Positions 33,657 to 45,738 are shown, counted from the first letter of the stretch. The stretch is DNA of 64,000 nt from Vandiemenella viatica (GCA_031002005.1 CM061920.1:53732610-53796609); one strand, 5' to 3'. A program made the numbers and translations. Notes: a model not told the origin generated them from the letters alone.

Positions 33657-33824
33657 ATCCAGCACCTGTGTGCGGAAATGGTGAAAAAAAAACATGTAAT
33701 TAATTTAAGACAATTAGAAAATTAGGAAGCGGTTCAACTGTAATGTTTTAAAATATTTACTAAATGTATTCAAACAACCGAAGCTGAATGGCACGGGCTC
33801 TTTAATTTATTTAGTTTTTTACTT

Positions 33825-34700
33825 CGATATAATTGCACTGGAGCGCACGTTCCGGTGGCAATCTCCCTACATACCCATCTTTCTCCTTTCCTCTTCCCAC
33901 CTACATTTGCCCTCTACTAATTTGAACTCCAAATTCTTTCCATGTTTTTGGTAGATTATTCATCATTCCTTTTGGCAATTTATTCCAATCCCTTACACCC
34001 TTCTAGGGATGGGTCGTTCACAAGTGAATCGGTTCTTTAGACCAATTCTTCTAAAAGAGCGAGTGAGCAGTCGCTCACTAAAAGTGAACGGTAGTTCTTC
34101 TAGGTGAGTCGGTCATAAGTCGGCTAATTCCGAAGATCAAGAAGAGCTTGTTCAAGTGAGTTTTGTGGTCTGAAGAGATAAAAAAAAAAGGTCTCAAATA
34201 AAACTGAGCTAGTGAACCGTTCAAAAGAACTAGTTCTTTTCGTGGAGTGATCAGGACACCGCTCTTTTTAGTGAGTCACTTTGCCCACCTCTACACCCTT
34301 CAATACAAAACCAAAATTTCCCGCACCCTTATCCTTTAAATCAAATGCCAGCTTGTGGTAACGGTCATCTTTACCCCACCCACCAATATCTTTCCATGCT
34401 TCATAACCAATTTACATCTTGTACACTCCCATGACTCTCTTCGCCCTCCTTCTATCTTCCAACGACTCCCACTCCAGCTCCTTTATCAAATTAGTTACCG
34501 ATTGCGTTCTGCGATAATTTCCAAAGGCAAATCTAGCAGCCCTTCCCTACACCCTCTCCATCTCTGAGTTTGATACCCGAAATGTGGGTCCCACACTACA
34601 CCATCATATAAAAGCTGGTCTAACCAATGTTTTGTAACCCAATTCCCTTACTTCTCTAGTGCATCCCCTCATCATTGCGAATATATAATTGGCAGAATGA
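33825..34700 (-). mobile_element. LINE-E, longest copy, with nested MITE
   Basis: Minus-strand pieces run from GYKTLVRPAFIYDGVVWDPH and FGYQTQRWRG (5' end, about 34640) through LIKELEWESLEDRRRAKRV and MGVYKM, EAWKDIG, to KTLKEFKLK-like and the family 3' end at 33825 (AATTGCACTGGAGCGCACGT). Stops and frameshifts abound. The palm with its FADD is not reached. The insertion of a MITE (34004-34293) separates the 3' third. Confidence 0.85.
33996..34301. mobile_element. hAT-type MITE with perfect 8-bp target duplication
   Basis: CACCCTTC at 33996-34003 and 34294-34301. The 290-bp element starts TAGGGATGGGTCGTTCACAA and ends, inverted, TAGAGGTGGGCAAAGTGACT. The T/CAGNGGTGGGCAAA end is typical of hAT elements. 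The interior is made of AGTGA/TCACT and GAAC/GTTC words in both directions, so the strand folds extensively. It sits inside LINE-E. Confidence 0.92.
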
Positions 34701-34863
34701 TCTATAAAGGGGAATGCACAGAAAAAAAAAAAAACAATCTTGGATCACCACATCTGATCCTATCAAATGGTACGCAACACATGAATCAGAGAGATTTAAT
34801 TTATAAATCTTATTACGATAAAGAGCTTTCATCTGAAAAAAGGATTAATTTTTATTTCGTTTT

Positions 34864-34935
34864 ATAGTGATGCAGAGCGTACCCCGGTACAATTTCCCTA
34901 CACACCTATTTACCCCTTTTTTATTATTACTATTT
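34864..34935 (-). mobile_element. LINE-E 3' end fragment
   Basis: TGATGCAGAGCGTACCCCGG and ACAATTTCCCTACACACCTA match the family 3' end. Confidence 0.65.
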
Positions 34936-35499
34936 TATCGCTAAATTCTTTGAGCATGGTGCGATGTACGCCAGGAAATTGATTTTCGTTGATATTTTGA
35001 CGACCGATGTTTTAGTTCATTTAAGGTTACCCAGGATGCACCACGTGGAGGCGAGCTGGCTCTGCACCACAATTCCAAGAGTCGAATTTCACCACCCACC
35101 TACTTCTGCGAATGTTTCTTTGTTTCCTACGTTTATGATGCTATTAAATATCAACATATAAATTTTAACTACACATCTGAGCAAAGATGTTAATACAATT
35201 CATCATTTACTCTGATGTAAACACAGAAACAAAAAATCCTTGGAGTTATACGTTTCTGTCGGATATGGTAGCATTTTTTTATTCTCTTTTAGGTACAATT
35301 CAAGGGAAAATTGACCCTATCAAAACAAATAAACAAAGAAAAATATAAAAGAGACGTAGACAGGCCGTAAGATTTTTGTATTATACGTTGCTCAGACATA
35401 AGCGACATAAGTTGAATAAGGGAAGGTAAGTAAACTGAAACACAGAACATCATGAAGTTCGTGTGACTGAAGTAAATACGCGGTGAGATGACAATGGTC
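34936..35499. other. Unassigned sequence
   Basis: No recognised feature. Confidence 0.4.
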
Positions 35500-35725
35500 T
35501 TAAGTTACCTGGTGACAGTGTTTCTTATGGGCTGCGTAACAGCCTATCGCGTAAAGGGAACCTACAGTTTGGCGTCGAAGTGTCCTAGCGTACACCGCAT
35601 TACCAAGCCAAACCTTTGCCAGAGGTGGAGATCAGTTAAATTTTACAGTTCAACCAGAGGCCGGGATTCGAACGTGGGCCTTTCAGTCTGTAGTCACATC
35701 CATTAACCAGCTGAGAAATGAAAGT
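35500..35725 (-). mobile_element. SINE-D-like copy
   Basis: Minus-strand head CTCAGCTGGTTAATGGATGT with B box GTTCGAATCCCGG and, further on, CCAAACTGTAGGTTCCCT, the SINE-D core. A plus-strand open frame here begins with a hydrophobic stretch that imitates a signal peptide, but it is antisense to the SINE. Confidence 0.65.
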
Positions 35726-37311
35726 AATGCCTGGGGAGGAAAGCCCAGAGTAATAGTCGGTTCACAAGTGGAACTGGCATTTAGCGACTGGTGGCGACGT
35801 GCCAATTTCCCAGCCAAAGGGGACCTCTTTCATAGATGATGTCAGCGTAACGAGAAAGGTGGAGAAGTTCTTCCTGGAAGACTCGAGGGTAACCAGCTAA
35901 CGCATCTTGGCTGTAATCTACGCCATTGTTCTTGCTTATGGCACATCAGACATCATCACAAATGCTCCTTTAAGAAATGTCGGTGATGTGGGGGACAAGA
36001 TGCTTACTAGTTTCCACCAGAGAATGAAGCATGGATGGCGAGAATGTTCAAGCGTGATCGTTACAGCGCGTCTACCTCTATGACCCAGATGCAGATGAGA
36101 CTCCTAAAGGCCTCCAGCGGGATAAGAGCAAAGGTCAGTGGACAAGGTGGGGCTGTGAGGTCGATATCTTGCCGCAATATCGATCAATCACCAGCGGCAC
36201 GGAATGGGCTGCATAACAAACTAAGGTGTAAACTGACAGAAGCAGTCTCCTTGGCGGCGTCTAGTCTTTCATTAGCACAGACGAAATAAACCTTGTAGTG
36301 TCCTCGTAACCAGCTAATGGTTGGACGTACACGGCGTTTTGTGCATCGTTGTCGCAGTACATTCTTTGTGTAGTTATTTATTGAACTGAATTTGTGATGG
36401 TACTATAATATTGTTTCTTATTTTCGTGATGTCTGGACGTTTGGCTGCGCCGGAGCCCTGTAGAAGCGGAGACAGCTGCTGTCCGAGCCAGAGGCGGAAG
36501 TCACAGGTGAGAAGGGGCCATTACGTCACACGAATTTCATGATTCTCCCGCTCTCCTTGCACAGACGGTCGCGTTGTGACCTCACATATTTTTCAATTTT
36601 AAATACAGAAACTATTAAACTAAAGCAGCACTTCCAAAATTATTTATGTAGTTGTATTTAAAATATTTTTTATTAAGATCAGCAATAAATAAAACATTTT
36701 AGTTTTTAGAAAATTCACAAAGAATAACAAATCAAATGACTGATACAAAATTTAATCGTCTTTCGCCCATACACTTTGAACCCGTTCCTTTATATTATTT
36801 ATGACTCGCATAGCAGTCACTTAATGTTAGGAACATTCGATTTGTCAACATCATCTTCATCCAACCAAATAGCATCGTCATTGTTTATCAAACAAAAATC
36901 TAATGTCACGTCTAGTTGGAATTCTTTGAGGACAATTCTTCGTGATGGACAAAACCTCTTTTTTTTCGTCTTATGTGATTGCTTATTGGTTAGTAGATAT
37001 GTGTGATGAAAGATATAGATCACAGATGCCATACGATCGTTCAAATAAATATTCCGAAGTCATATTTTGTGAAAGGCGATGATATGGCCTTTCGGCGTAT
37101 GTCAGAGGCGGCCGACATGCGACACCGTAGGAACAGCGAGCGTGAACTCAGGCGGCAGCCAAGTTCCAAAAAGTGATACGAATTATGTATGTGACGTCAC
37201 GAAGCTTATGACTCGTCTCCCCCTCCCCTCCCCCCTCCCCTTGTCACACGATGTAACACGCTGATGACCCCCTCCCTACCCCTTAAAGTGACGTAATTTA
37301 TGGATGGCCCC
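35726..37311. other. Unassigned sequence
   Basis: Mixed composition. Frames at 36035-36289 and 36776-37044 (both strands) show no motif. C/T-rich stretch at 37215-37285 precedes the next MITE. Confidence 0.35.
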
Positions 37312-37597
37312 TAAGGGGCTCCCTTAATTATGTAAGCTCAAAATTTGGGGGTGGGGTGGATGGGGGGAGGGGTCTGGTAAAATCTAAACAAATCTCATTT
37401 AAGAGGAGGGTGGCGATAAACATTTGACTTCAACTATTTATTTCAGATTGTCACCCTGACCAGAGCAGTAGAACTAAAAAAAACATGTTAAAACTTACGG
37501 GGTCAACCTGAAGTTAGGAGGAGAGGTGTCCCATCAGATCTCACCAAGGGGGGGGGAGTCCAAATCTAAGAAAATGCACCTCACGTAATTAATGGAC
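37312..37597. mobile_element. MITE-G copy
   Basis: Ends AGGGGCTCCCTTAATTATGT and, inverted, AGGAGGTGTCCATTAATTAC. Purine-rich blocks of G lie inside. The CACGTAATTAATGGAC end is shared with 48243-48471 and 59804-60388. No coding capacity. Target duplication not resolved. Confidence 0.75.
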
Positions 37598-38734
37598 ACC
37601 TCCTAAAAGGGCCCACAGTGGGGCACCGGGAGAAAGCTCGCACTTCAGACTATGAAGGCAGTAGTGGAGACAAGGCGAGACACGGCAGTTCTCATTCGCG
37701 ACTTACTGAGAGATGGAGTGACAGAGAATTCAGTAGTCGGCAGATGGGAACAAACCAAACACGAAGTTAAATAGAAACTGTACAGTTTTCGTTACCAAAG
37801 AGAGTTAAAGAAATGTTCGGCAGGACACTGCCGTACCACATGAGTGAGTACTAATGTTTGGTCCACCGACTGGGATAAAGCGTATGCGGTTCCTGGGCCG
37901 AAGACCTTCATCCGCCGCCCTAACCACCTCAATCCATCTTGTTACTTCACTGCACCACCGCCGCGGAATTGGGCTCTTCAGTACTACCCGCCGTTACAGC
38001 AGGGGTGGTGAGCCAGGCCGCGTATCGCTACCAACTAAGCGTGCCCACGGGGAGCGGCGCGCACGAACCAGGCCGAAGACGTTTCCAAAACCTGGCCCTA
38101 TAGCCTAAACCTCTCTGTGATCCCCACGCGCACCTAGCCCCACCCGGCAAGGCGGAAGTCGCGCACTACCACTCCCCTCTTATATAGAGAAACAGTAGGA
38201 AGCTAGTTTTAAGTAAGGACACTCGATAGCACGCTGCAGGCGAAGGCTGTCTGCGTGGAGAGGCGACTCGGCTGTGTGGCGCTAAGTTTTGTTTTTAAAG
38301 ATATTAGTCGGTAGCTGTTGACCAATCTGATCATGGACAGTTCCTTCTCTTCAAGGCGGACCAGGTGACAATAGTAAGAGCTCAGCAGCTAAGGGTCGAC
38401 AGACAGTTTAATAAATGGCTTTAACATGAAGTTTTTCGATTTGTCAATGGGTGCCCAATAAATCAGTGGTTTAAACGTAAAGCTAACAGAAACCACTAGG
38501 TTAACTGACACGCCAACGTTAATGGGTCAGAGCCTGGACTGAGAGTGGCATGACACCGGCTTCCTGTGACAGGCCAGGTCGCACTAACAAACTGTTGATA
38601 AATAACACAGATGATTTATTGTCTTGTGGGTTTCGCCACTCGTCGATATCGTCAGCGTCGATTCTGTGGTGAAACTAACGATCACATTTATATCTTTTGT
38701 TAAAGTAATATTCCTGTAATTCTGAAGTTTCACA
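37598..38734. other. Unassigned sequence
   Basis: A CpG-rich segment at 37870-38130 holds an 84-codon frame of no known family. Nothing else recognised. Confidence 0.35.
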
Positions 38735-39055
38735 TCTGATATGATAAAGGAGCTGGACCGCGATTCAATGGAGGACTGGAGGAAGGTGAAGAGAGTAGGC
38801 GTATGCGGCTGACGAGGCTTCGAAAGATATTGTTGGAAGAAGTAAGAGAAGTGTATAAGCCTGGATGACCATAACCATAAGCTAGGTCTAGATTTCATGC
38901 AGTGAGAAAATTTTCTTTTTTTAGGTTAGAGTGTCAGAGATTTGAATAAATTTCCAGGGGAAGTGCTGAATAATTTACCATAAATGCTAAAAGAATTTAA
39001 AATTAAAATTCCTAAAAGGATAAAGTAGATGGGTGTGGAATTTACACTTGAAGGA
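38735..39055 (+). mobile_element. LINE-E copy, degraded
   Basis: Plus-strand pieces: DMIKELDRDSMEDWRKVKRV, DDHNHKLGLDFM, SVRDLNKFPGEVLNNLP and MLKEFKIKIPKRIK, parallel to LINE-E at 8382 and 33825, with stops between. Followed by an AAAC-rich tail. Confidence 0.82.
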
Positions 39056-39609
39056 TTTAAAACAAAAACAAAACAAAAAAGTTTAAAAAGATTAATAGTG
39101 AAATTGACAGCGGTGCTCTATGGTAATGAAGTTACATTAAATTAAGCTTTTGATTTTTTTTTACTGACAATTTACACAGCTGTTTGGTAGCTGGTCATTT
39201 TTCCTTTTCCAGAGAAGTTATATGTTTGAAAGTCCTATAAATTTCCTCCTATAGTCTCGATACTAATTTTCATAAGGGATTAAAACATTTCTTCACATTT
39301 AGTTTAGTTTAGAGGCGTTGGAATGTTGGGTGGGGAAAGAGCTTTTATTTCAGTGTTATGTCTACCTTATGATATTTCTACTGTGTGTTAATCATACAAG
39401 GAAATATGTGAAGTGCATATGCTCATTCAATCGCCATTGGAAAAACAAATGAGGTCTTTGTAGCCAAATCCTTTTTCGGAAAGATATCTACATATAAATG
39501 GCGGTGTATGGTCATTAGTAGAACAAACACAGTAACTGGGAGGGTCGGTCCGTATTATTTTCACGAATTGAAGAAGCAGTCATATCACTTTTATTATTAT
39601 TATTATTAT
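39056..39609. other. Unassigned AT-rich sequence
   Basis: Ends in a short TTA microsatellite (about 39590-39608). Confidence 0.4.
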
Positions 39610-39887
39610 GGCCTTACTTCTCGCTGACGTCAGAGTCATTAGAGGCGGAAAGGAATGGTAGAAAGAGAAGGAATTTCACCATTGCCTTTTGAAGGAATTG
39701 GTCAGTCATTCACCTGGAGTGATTTGAGGAACCCATGGAAAATTCAAATCTGGATGGCCGGACAGGGATTCGAGTCCGCGTCCTCCCGACTGTGGTAAAT
39801 TGAAATCTGGATGGCTGGAGGGAGATTCGAACCCCTGTCCGCTCGAAAGCGAAACCACAGCGTTACCGCTCACCCGCCACGCTCGGT
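39610..39887 (-). mobile_element. Mosaic SINE-B, second half inverted copy of its neighbour
   Basis: 39610-39789 is a normal minus-strand SINE-B from its 3' end to the B box (GATTCGAGTCCGCGTCCTCC). At 39790 it switches to a second head-and-body segment (39790-39887) which is the near-exact reverse complement of 40019-40117, including the private words CTTTCGAGCGGACAGGGG and CCAGATTTCAATTTA. Confidence 0.85.
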
Positions 39888-40018
39888 ATGACGGTAGCGT
39901 GTAGTTTTATGTACTAATTTAAAAATAAAATCAGGTGTCCTTGATTTTTCGAAGCCGTGGCAAACCGAGAAGTTCCAATTGGCTGTACTTTGAAAGCATC
40001 TACTTCTGAAATGAGTGG

Positions 40019-40255
40019 ACCGAGCGTGGTGGGTGAGAGGTTAGCGCTCTGATTTCGCTTTCGAGCGGACAGGGGTTCGAATCTCCCTCCGGCCATCCAG
40101 ATTTCAATTTATCACAGTTTCCCGAAATCAGTGCAGGTATGTGCCGGGATGGCTCCTTTAACAGGCCATTGCCGAGTTCCTCCCCGTTCCTTTGTCCAAG
40201 TCTTTCCGCGTCTAATGACCTCGACAACGAAGAGGCGTAAGGCCATTACAAATAA
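40019..40255 (+). mobile_element. SINE-B copy
   Basis: Head ACCGAGCGTGGTGGGTGAGA, B box GGGGTTCGAATCTCC, body, GAAGAGGCGTAAGGCCATTA end and A-rich tail. Its first 99 bases pair with 39790-39887 across a ~130-bp spacer. Confidence 0.9.
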
Positions 40256-40344
40256 ATAAAAACCTATAAATATGCCCACCATTTAAAAAAAGGCTCGAAG
40301 CTGAGATTTGAACATCGGTGTAAAGGAACTAAAATCGATACTGG

Positions 40345-40512
40345 TGGATGAGCGTTTAAGGTTTGGATTTGGGATATGCGGGTTCGACTCCCGATTCAGC
40401 CATCGAATTTCGTTTTCTTCCGTGAGTTACCGTAATCACTCCAGGCGAACGCAGAAATGTTATTCAATTCCTCTCAGCTCTTACGATCTCGACGTCAGCG
40501 AGCGAATTACAG
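40345..40512 (+). mobile_element. SINE-B copy, strongly diverged
   Basis: GGGTTCGACTCCCGATTCAG, CCGTAATCACTCCAGGCGAA and TCTCGACGTCAGCGAGCGAA keep the family order. Confidence 0.7.
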
Positions 40513-40954
40513 AGAAAAAACTAATTATTTGTGTCCCATTGACGAAGAGGACTGGTGCATGTGCGCGAATAATAGGCGTAATTACTAATGAATAAAAATA
40601 ATAGTGATAAATCTGTGCTATACTAGACAACATAAAAGTCTGTTTTCAGTTTCTTACAACATTGTGTAAGCTTATTTATCACATTACTGCGTGCAATAAA
40701 CTTGTTCGAAGCCATGAACTTTTCAGAACATGTTTGTATTAGCCGAGAATTGCTTCTTTAAGTCCAAAAAGAACTAACTAGGACGCATCTACCTTCCTAT
40801 GCAATTAATGGCACCAAACGAATTTTATCCTGTTCCTCGAATGAAATAGTGCCTATAAAGTATCTTCAAAATCTAGTCTCCACTGCTTATTATTATTTTT
40901 TTTTAATCGTATTTAGTGGCTGCCCGAAACGGAAGTATGCTGTCAGTATACTAG
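40513..40954. other. Unassigned sequence
   Basis: No recognised feature. Confidence 0.4.
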
Positions 40955-41361
40955 TCTTGTGTAGTTCGCGAACGAACTAGTTCGGAAGAGCGCTCCCACA
41001 GGCGAACTACGCGAACTAGTTCCCAGATCTCTCGCTCCTTAGTTCGTTAGTTCGTTCGATCCTTTCCCGAAGACCAACTTTTGTTTTAGTTTATTATCTA
41101 AAATGAAACACAGTTCCTTGTGGACACATTTCACTGAAGACACAGATATAAAAATAAAAGAAAAATAAATTGTTCAACATTAATAATTATTGTAGAAGTC
41201 ACAAACGGAAGTTTAACGTGGAATGTGAAAATAAAATACACTTTGATCCCATTAACAATCAAAAGACAACCATCGATAACCACAACTACCATAACAAACA
41301 AGAGAGCGCGTGCAGTAGCGCTAGCAAAGCGAGCGAGCGAGCTGTCTTGGAGGACCTAGTT

Positions 41362-41515
41362 CGCGAACTAAAAGAGCGCTCCCGGTCGCGAACTAAAGAG
41401 AGCGGTACAGTTCGCGAACTAACAGAGCGCTCCCGGTCGCGAACTATAGAGAGCGGTACCGTTCGCGAACTAAACAGAGCGCTCCCGGTCGCGAACTATA
41501 GAGAGCGGTACCGTT
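41362..41515 (+). repeat. Three tandem 51-52 bp units
   Basis: Units start at 41362, 41413 and 41464, each CGCGAACTAA, GAGCGCTCCCGGTCGCGAAC, GAGAGCGGTAC. A fourth partial unit begins at 41516. The plus-strand frame (41170-41541) reads through them as Arg/Glu/Ser-rich repeats, but that is a by-product. Confidence 0.92.
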
Positions 41516-42616
41516 CGCGAACTAGCACCATTCGCCGCTAGGGTTTCCAATATTTTTTCGGTTGATGGTAGGAATTTTTAAAAAGAATAACCTATAAAAA
41601 TATGCTACACTTCAAAAATATATTACGAAAGAGTAGAAAATGATAAAATGTATGTTTTTACTATTTCATTTTTTAAGCTATATTTTTTGCACTTCTTTCA
41701 TCTTTAATTCTTTTTTGTCTACAGTAAAATTGTCATATGCTTTATCGCTTTCAGTTGTCAAATTAATTTCGAGAAAAAGCTCATTTTTTATTCATGAAAT
41801 ACTTCTCTTACTATTACCTGGATTTCGTATAATATTGTTATTTCAGAGTAAAGTTTGTTCACTTTGATATTCATTTTTTCTCGCAAATTTATAACCTCTA
41901 ATATAGTCTCACAGTCATCAAATGAAACTCTGTGATTTGAATTTAATTTTTGGATTTTGTATAGCCAATTGCTTTCATTAAAATCTAACTATTTACTAAG
42001 ATACTCCAGACATTTATCAACGAATACTAGAGCATTATTTTTTTATATTATCACTTTCTGTGGAGAATTTGGTTTCTAAAGGCTTTTTCTTGTTTTCTTA
42101 ACCAAAGAAACAGTATCTTTTACATTTTTCTAGTGCTGATTTTAAAGCTGACATAATATAATACTTATCTCAGTCTGTTAGTTAACAGCTTTGTGAAAGT
42201 GATGAAAGAAATGACTTGCGAAATTCAAATAGATTTTAACTTTTGTGTCTTCATCAGTTTCATTCGTCGCCAAAAAATTGTGAATGTGTGTTGGATTATT
42301 CTCCCCTTCACTAATAAAATAATAGCTCAATGACTTCCAATTCACTGGAAATATACGCACTTTCGTTATTGCTACCACTTTCTCATTCAAGGGTCACTGT
42401 TATTTTTATATGTCTAATTATTAGATATCACATTGGAAGTATTAATGTTATTTTTCTTAATAATATAGGTAATACTATTTCTGTCATATAGTACTTAAGT
42501 TGTAGCCAATAGTAGAATTATATTTTTTCCATGATTTCCAAAACTTTATTTATATAAAAAATCCGATTACTTATAAACGAGTATTTTAATTCATCAAAAT
42601 AAACGCGTTTATAATA

Positions 42617-42710
42617 TTTTATAAGTAATGTTGTGTTGTTGTTGTTGTTTTTGTTGGGGTTTAAGGGCGCGTCGACGGCAGGATCATTAGCGCCTTTTAT
42701 AAGTAATGTT
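42617..42710 (-). mobile_element. 62-bp retroposed fragment with 16-bp target duplication
   Basis: TTTTATAAGTAATGTT at 42617-42632 and 42695-42710. The insert (42633-42694), read on the minus strand, is GGCGCTAATGATCCTGCCGT, CGACGCGCCCTTAAACCCC and a tail of AAC repeats: the 3' tip of a SINE or LINE inserted by reverse transcription and almost completely truncated. Confidence 0.92.
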
Positions 42711-43136
42711 TCTTCCATGAACTAATAAACAAATCCATTTAAAAAATTAATATTCTACGAATGCATGTAAAGTAAATAGTAAAAACAGCACAATTATTCA
42801 ATTTACCCATTTGTGTAAAGGAAAATGAGCACTTTGGTTTATCGGCGCCAACTGTTCATGCTAATGTAATTTGAAAGGGCTATTATTAAGCAATAACTTT
42901 TGTTAAGAAGATCATATTAAATTCCATTTAGAAACGACAAAAAAATGATTATGTCCTAATAAAACTGACTTAACAAACAAAATAGCGCGTGCAGTAGCGG
43001 TAGCAAGGCGAGCGAACGCTCTGTTTCTCTGAATTCGAGACGCGAACTAAGGAACTAAAAGAGCGAACTAGTTCGCGAGGGAGCTGCGAACTAAACTGAG
43101 CGCTCCCCTTCGCGAACTATTATGCGCAAGTCTACT

Positions 43137-45315
43137 AGTATACATGGCTATATGGCACAGGGCCCGTTCCCCAGTCCAAACCTGACCCAGGTGTCAGAAT
43201 ATTATTTGAATTTAATTAGTTAAAATATTCTGATATACAGCAGTTCTGAAGATGAAGCCATATTGAAATTTTACACATTTAAAGTTATCTAGTTTTATTA
43301 ATACTGGCTCTCAGCAATGGAACTTCTATTTCTAAGTAAAAAGGAAAAAAGAAAACCGGTCGCCTTAGTCTAATAGTTATAGAAATTTTTTATTCATACA
43401 CGTTAGTAAGTGAAACACAAAACATAGTCCAACCACCGATTGATATTTATAGTAATTTCTGGCACATTACAAATACACAGAGGCATCCGAAGACTGCAGA
43501 TTCTTTAACCAAGTGAGAAATATACACAGGAATTAACCCCGTTTACTTCAGTTCTGCAAATCAATCAGTTTATAACAGCTCTACGCAGTCACAACAATAC
43601 AGTTCATTACACGTGAAGATAATTCCCTGTTCACATCTCTCTCAGTTTCTATTTCACCGACGACGTGGATGACCGACTTTAGCTTACAGGTGTGCATTTA
43701 TGAGTGCAAATATTGCGCCATACAATACTTTGTCACTACACAATTTAGAAGAAAACAGTTCCCACTACAAGCGTGTACATTTCGCGGCACGGCCCGGCAA
43801 AGTCAGTACACGCGTACATGGATCTGCTGCTATCGATATCGCTTTCATTCATATTTAGGTGATAAGTAATGTCACAGTTTACCAAAAAAATATAGGTGGG
43901 CCTTGATACTGTAATGCGAGCCTCGGGAGCAGCGGTGACAGCCAGACACCACGTGCCGCGTGACGTCACGCGCGGCAGACAAGTGGCGACCCCCCGCGAC
44001 AGACAGCATCCGGTTTCGTCGCGTCGCAGTAAGCGCAATCGGCGTCGTTTAGCGCCTCCTCTCCAAAGACCATCCAGTTCGTCTACTCTTGAACTCCTTG
44101 CTGTTCAATCGTAGTCCACGTCCCTTCCTCGTATCTTCTCTTCGAATTTAAAACTAAAAAATTTCCCTTGCACTCATAATGGATTTTATTGTGGCTTTCT
44201 CAATCCAGTTCAACTAAAATAAACTTTGATGTGTTATACGAGCTTCCACTTATTTATCATCTTTCGTGTCCTAAAACAAGTTACGTACAAACATTTTACT
44301 TGTGTATTTCTATCTTTTCCTTTATCTAATAAAAGACTAAGCTTGGTCATTGCGTTGTCATGTCCGTCACACTATACTATGACGTCACGCTCCCGCACTC
44401 CGTTGCCGAACTAACCACAGCCAAAGATATTACTCCAGGATATGCTGGCCATTTGATAACAGTTCTATTTAGCTAAGCATACACGAAGAAATGAATTGCT
44501 AGCGCTGAAAACAAAGTAGATATTTCGTTAATTAGTAGTTGTTGTTTGTTTATTTATATTCGGTCGATGTAGATTTTCCTTATACTCTCTGTCCAGAGAT
44601 ATCACTTTTTACAGTAAATTAAAAATATGTACCAAATCAAATAAGAATTATATTTAGTTAACTAACTGTTAGGAAATGATCTGCCAGAATACCGCGTTCA
44701 ACTCATTATTTTTAACGGGTTTGCAAGGTACTTACATTCGATATAAATGGTTCCGCTATATTCTATGTTACTTTAAACTCCAAGAAATGAATTGCCAAAA
44801 CACTGAATTAAAATTATATATTGCGTTTAAACTAATATGTTAATTATTAGTTGTTTTTAGTACTGATGTCATTATGTTAGCCGCATATAAATAGTCCCAA
44901 TGGGTCAAATGTAGATCGAGATACAGTGAATGTATCCATACGCGACTGATATAAGTTATGATTTTCTAACGACAATATTAAATGAGGTTGTGGTAAGGTC
45001 AAAATACAACCAGTACCAGAAAGACAACTGACACATTTTGTTATACTACCTGTGAATTTAGTTTTATAAACAATTTAAACTGCTTTCGTTAACGTCATGA
45101 TATTAATGTCATAATTTTAAAATACAGTTTTGTTTGTTTCATTTATAGGTTGTTCAGAATCACCCAGGGAAAACTGCTTCAGGAAAACAAGCCAAGACAG
45201 ACAGAGTAATCGGATAGAGTAAACCCATAATATCGCTCTGAATGTGTCCTGGACGAGGAATCAAACTGATATTACGTATTACAGCATGAGGTTTTGGGAT
45301 TCATAATTTATTTTT
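43137..45315. other. Unassigned, mostly AT-rich, with one CpG-rich block
   Basis: 43910-44090 is CpG-rich and includes CACGTG and TGACGTCA words. No transcription unit could be tied to it. The rest (44100-45315) is AT-rich with no recognised gene. Confidence 0.35.
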
Positions 45316-45564
45316 AGTTTAATTTGTTCGAAACGGCTGTCGTCATTTTAAGTAGAAGTTACAACTGTATCGCTATGTAAACTACAACCGAATTATGTAC
45401 AGCATTACAAAATCGAGGTTATCATCGCTATATGATAAAAATTCCATACCGTTAACAAACTGCAAGGAAATGAATGTTCAACCCATCACTTTTGATGGAG
45501 TTAGCGGTTAGTTATTACCTGCAACTATTTCCAAACTCTCAAAATTGTGTTTGATCATATGAGC

Positions 45565-45713
45565 TACGCCGGGCGGCTCCGTGGTTCGGATTCCACGTTA
45601 AACTGTAGGTCCCAGAGGAAAGGAACTGGCCGTCCTACCTCTGACATGATGGCTTAGTATGCCTCCTTCGGGAGGATCCAACCAACCTTCGGGTTGTGGA
45701 CTAAGTTAAGTTT
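45565..45713 (+). mobile_element. SINE-D fragment within Harbinger copy 1
   Basis: GGATTCCACGTTAAACTGTA and GGTCCCAGAGGAAAGG carry the SINE-D core. The same fragment lies at the same place in copy 2, so it was present before the element copied. Confidence 0.7.
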
Positions 45714-45738
45714 AAGGTGTAACCATACAATTGACATC

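Larger units (their letters stand above)
40955..43136. mobile_element. hAT-like element with GTTCGCGAAC-rich ends
   Basis: Both ends are built from GTTCGCGAAC and AGAGCGCTCCC words (40970-41070, 41358-41535 and 42990-43115). Terminal sequences TAGTCTTGTGTAGTTCGCGA and, inverted, TAGACTTGCGCATAATAGTT are related. AGTATAC occurs just outside both ends, which may be a remnant duplication. A minus-strand frame at 42178-42390 (KVKIYLNFASHFFHHFHKAV) resembles the hAT mid-domain, but only weakly. The interior is AT-rich. Confidence 0.6.

Noticed and set aside
35488..35706. Small secreted-protein-like frame with a hydrophobic start
   Set aside because: It is antisense to a tRNA-like SINE-D copy; the hydrophobic stretch arises by chance.
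36776..37044. Overlapping frames on both strands
   Set aside because: Mutually antisense, AT-rich, and without motif.
41362..41515. CRISPR-like array
   Set aside because: Contiguous tandem units without variable spacers, in an animal genome.
41170..41541. 123-codon Arg/Glu/Ser-rich repeat protein
   Set aside because: Its repeats are the translation of the 51-bp DNA units of a transposon end; the DNA palindrome explains the pattern better.
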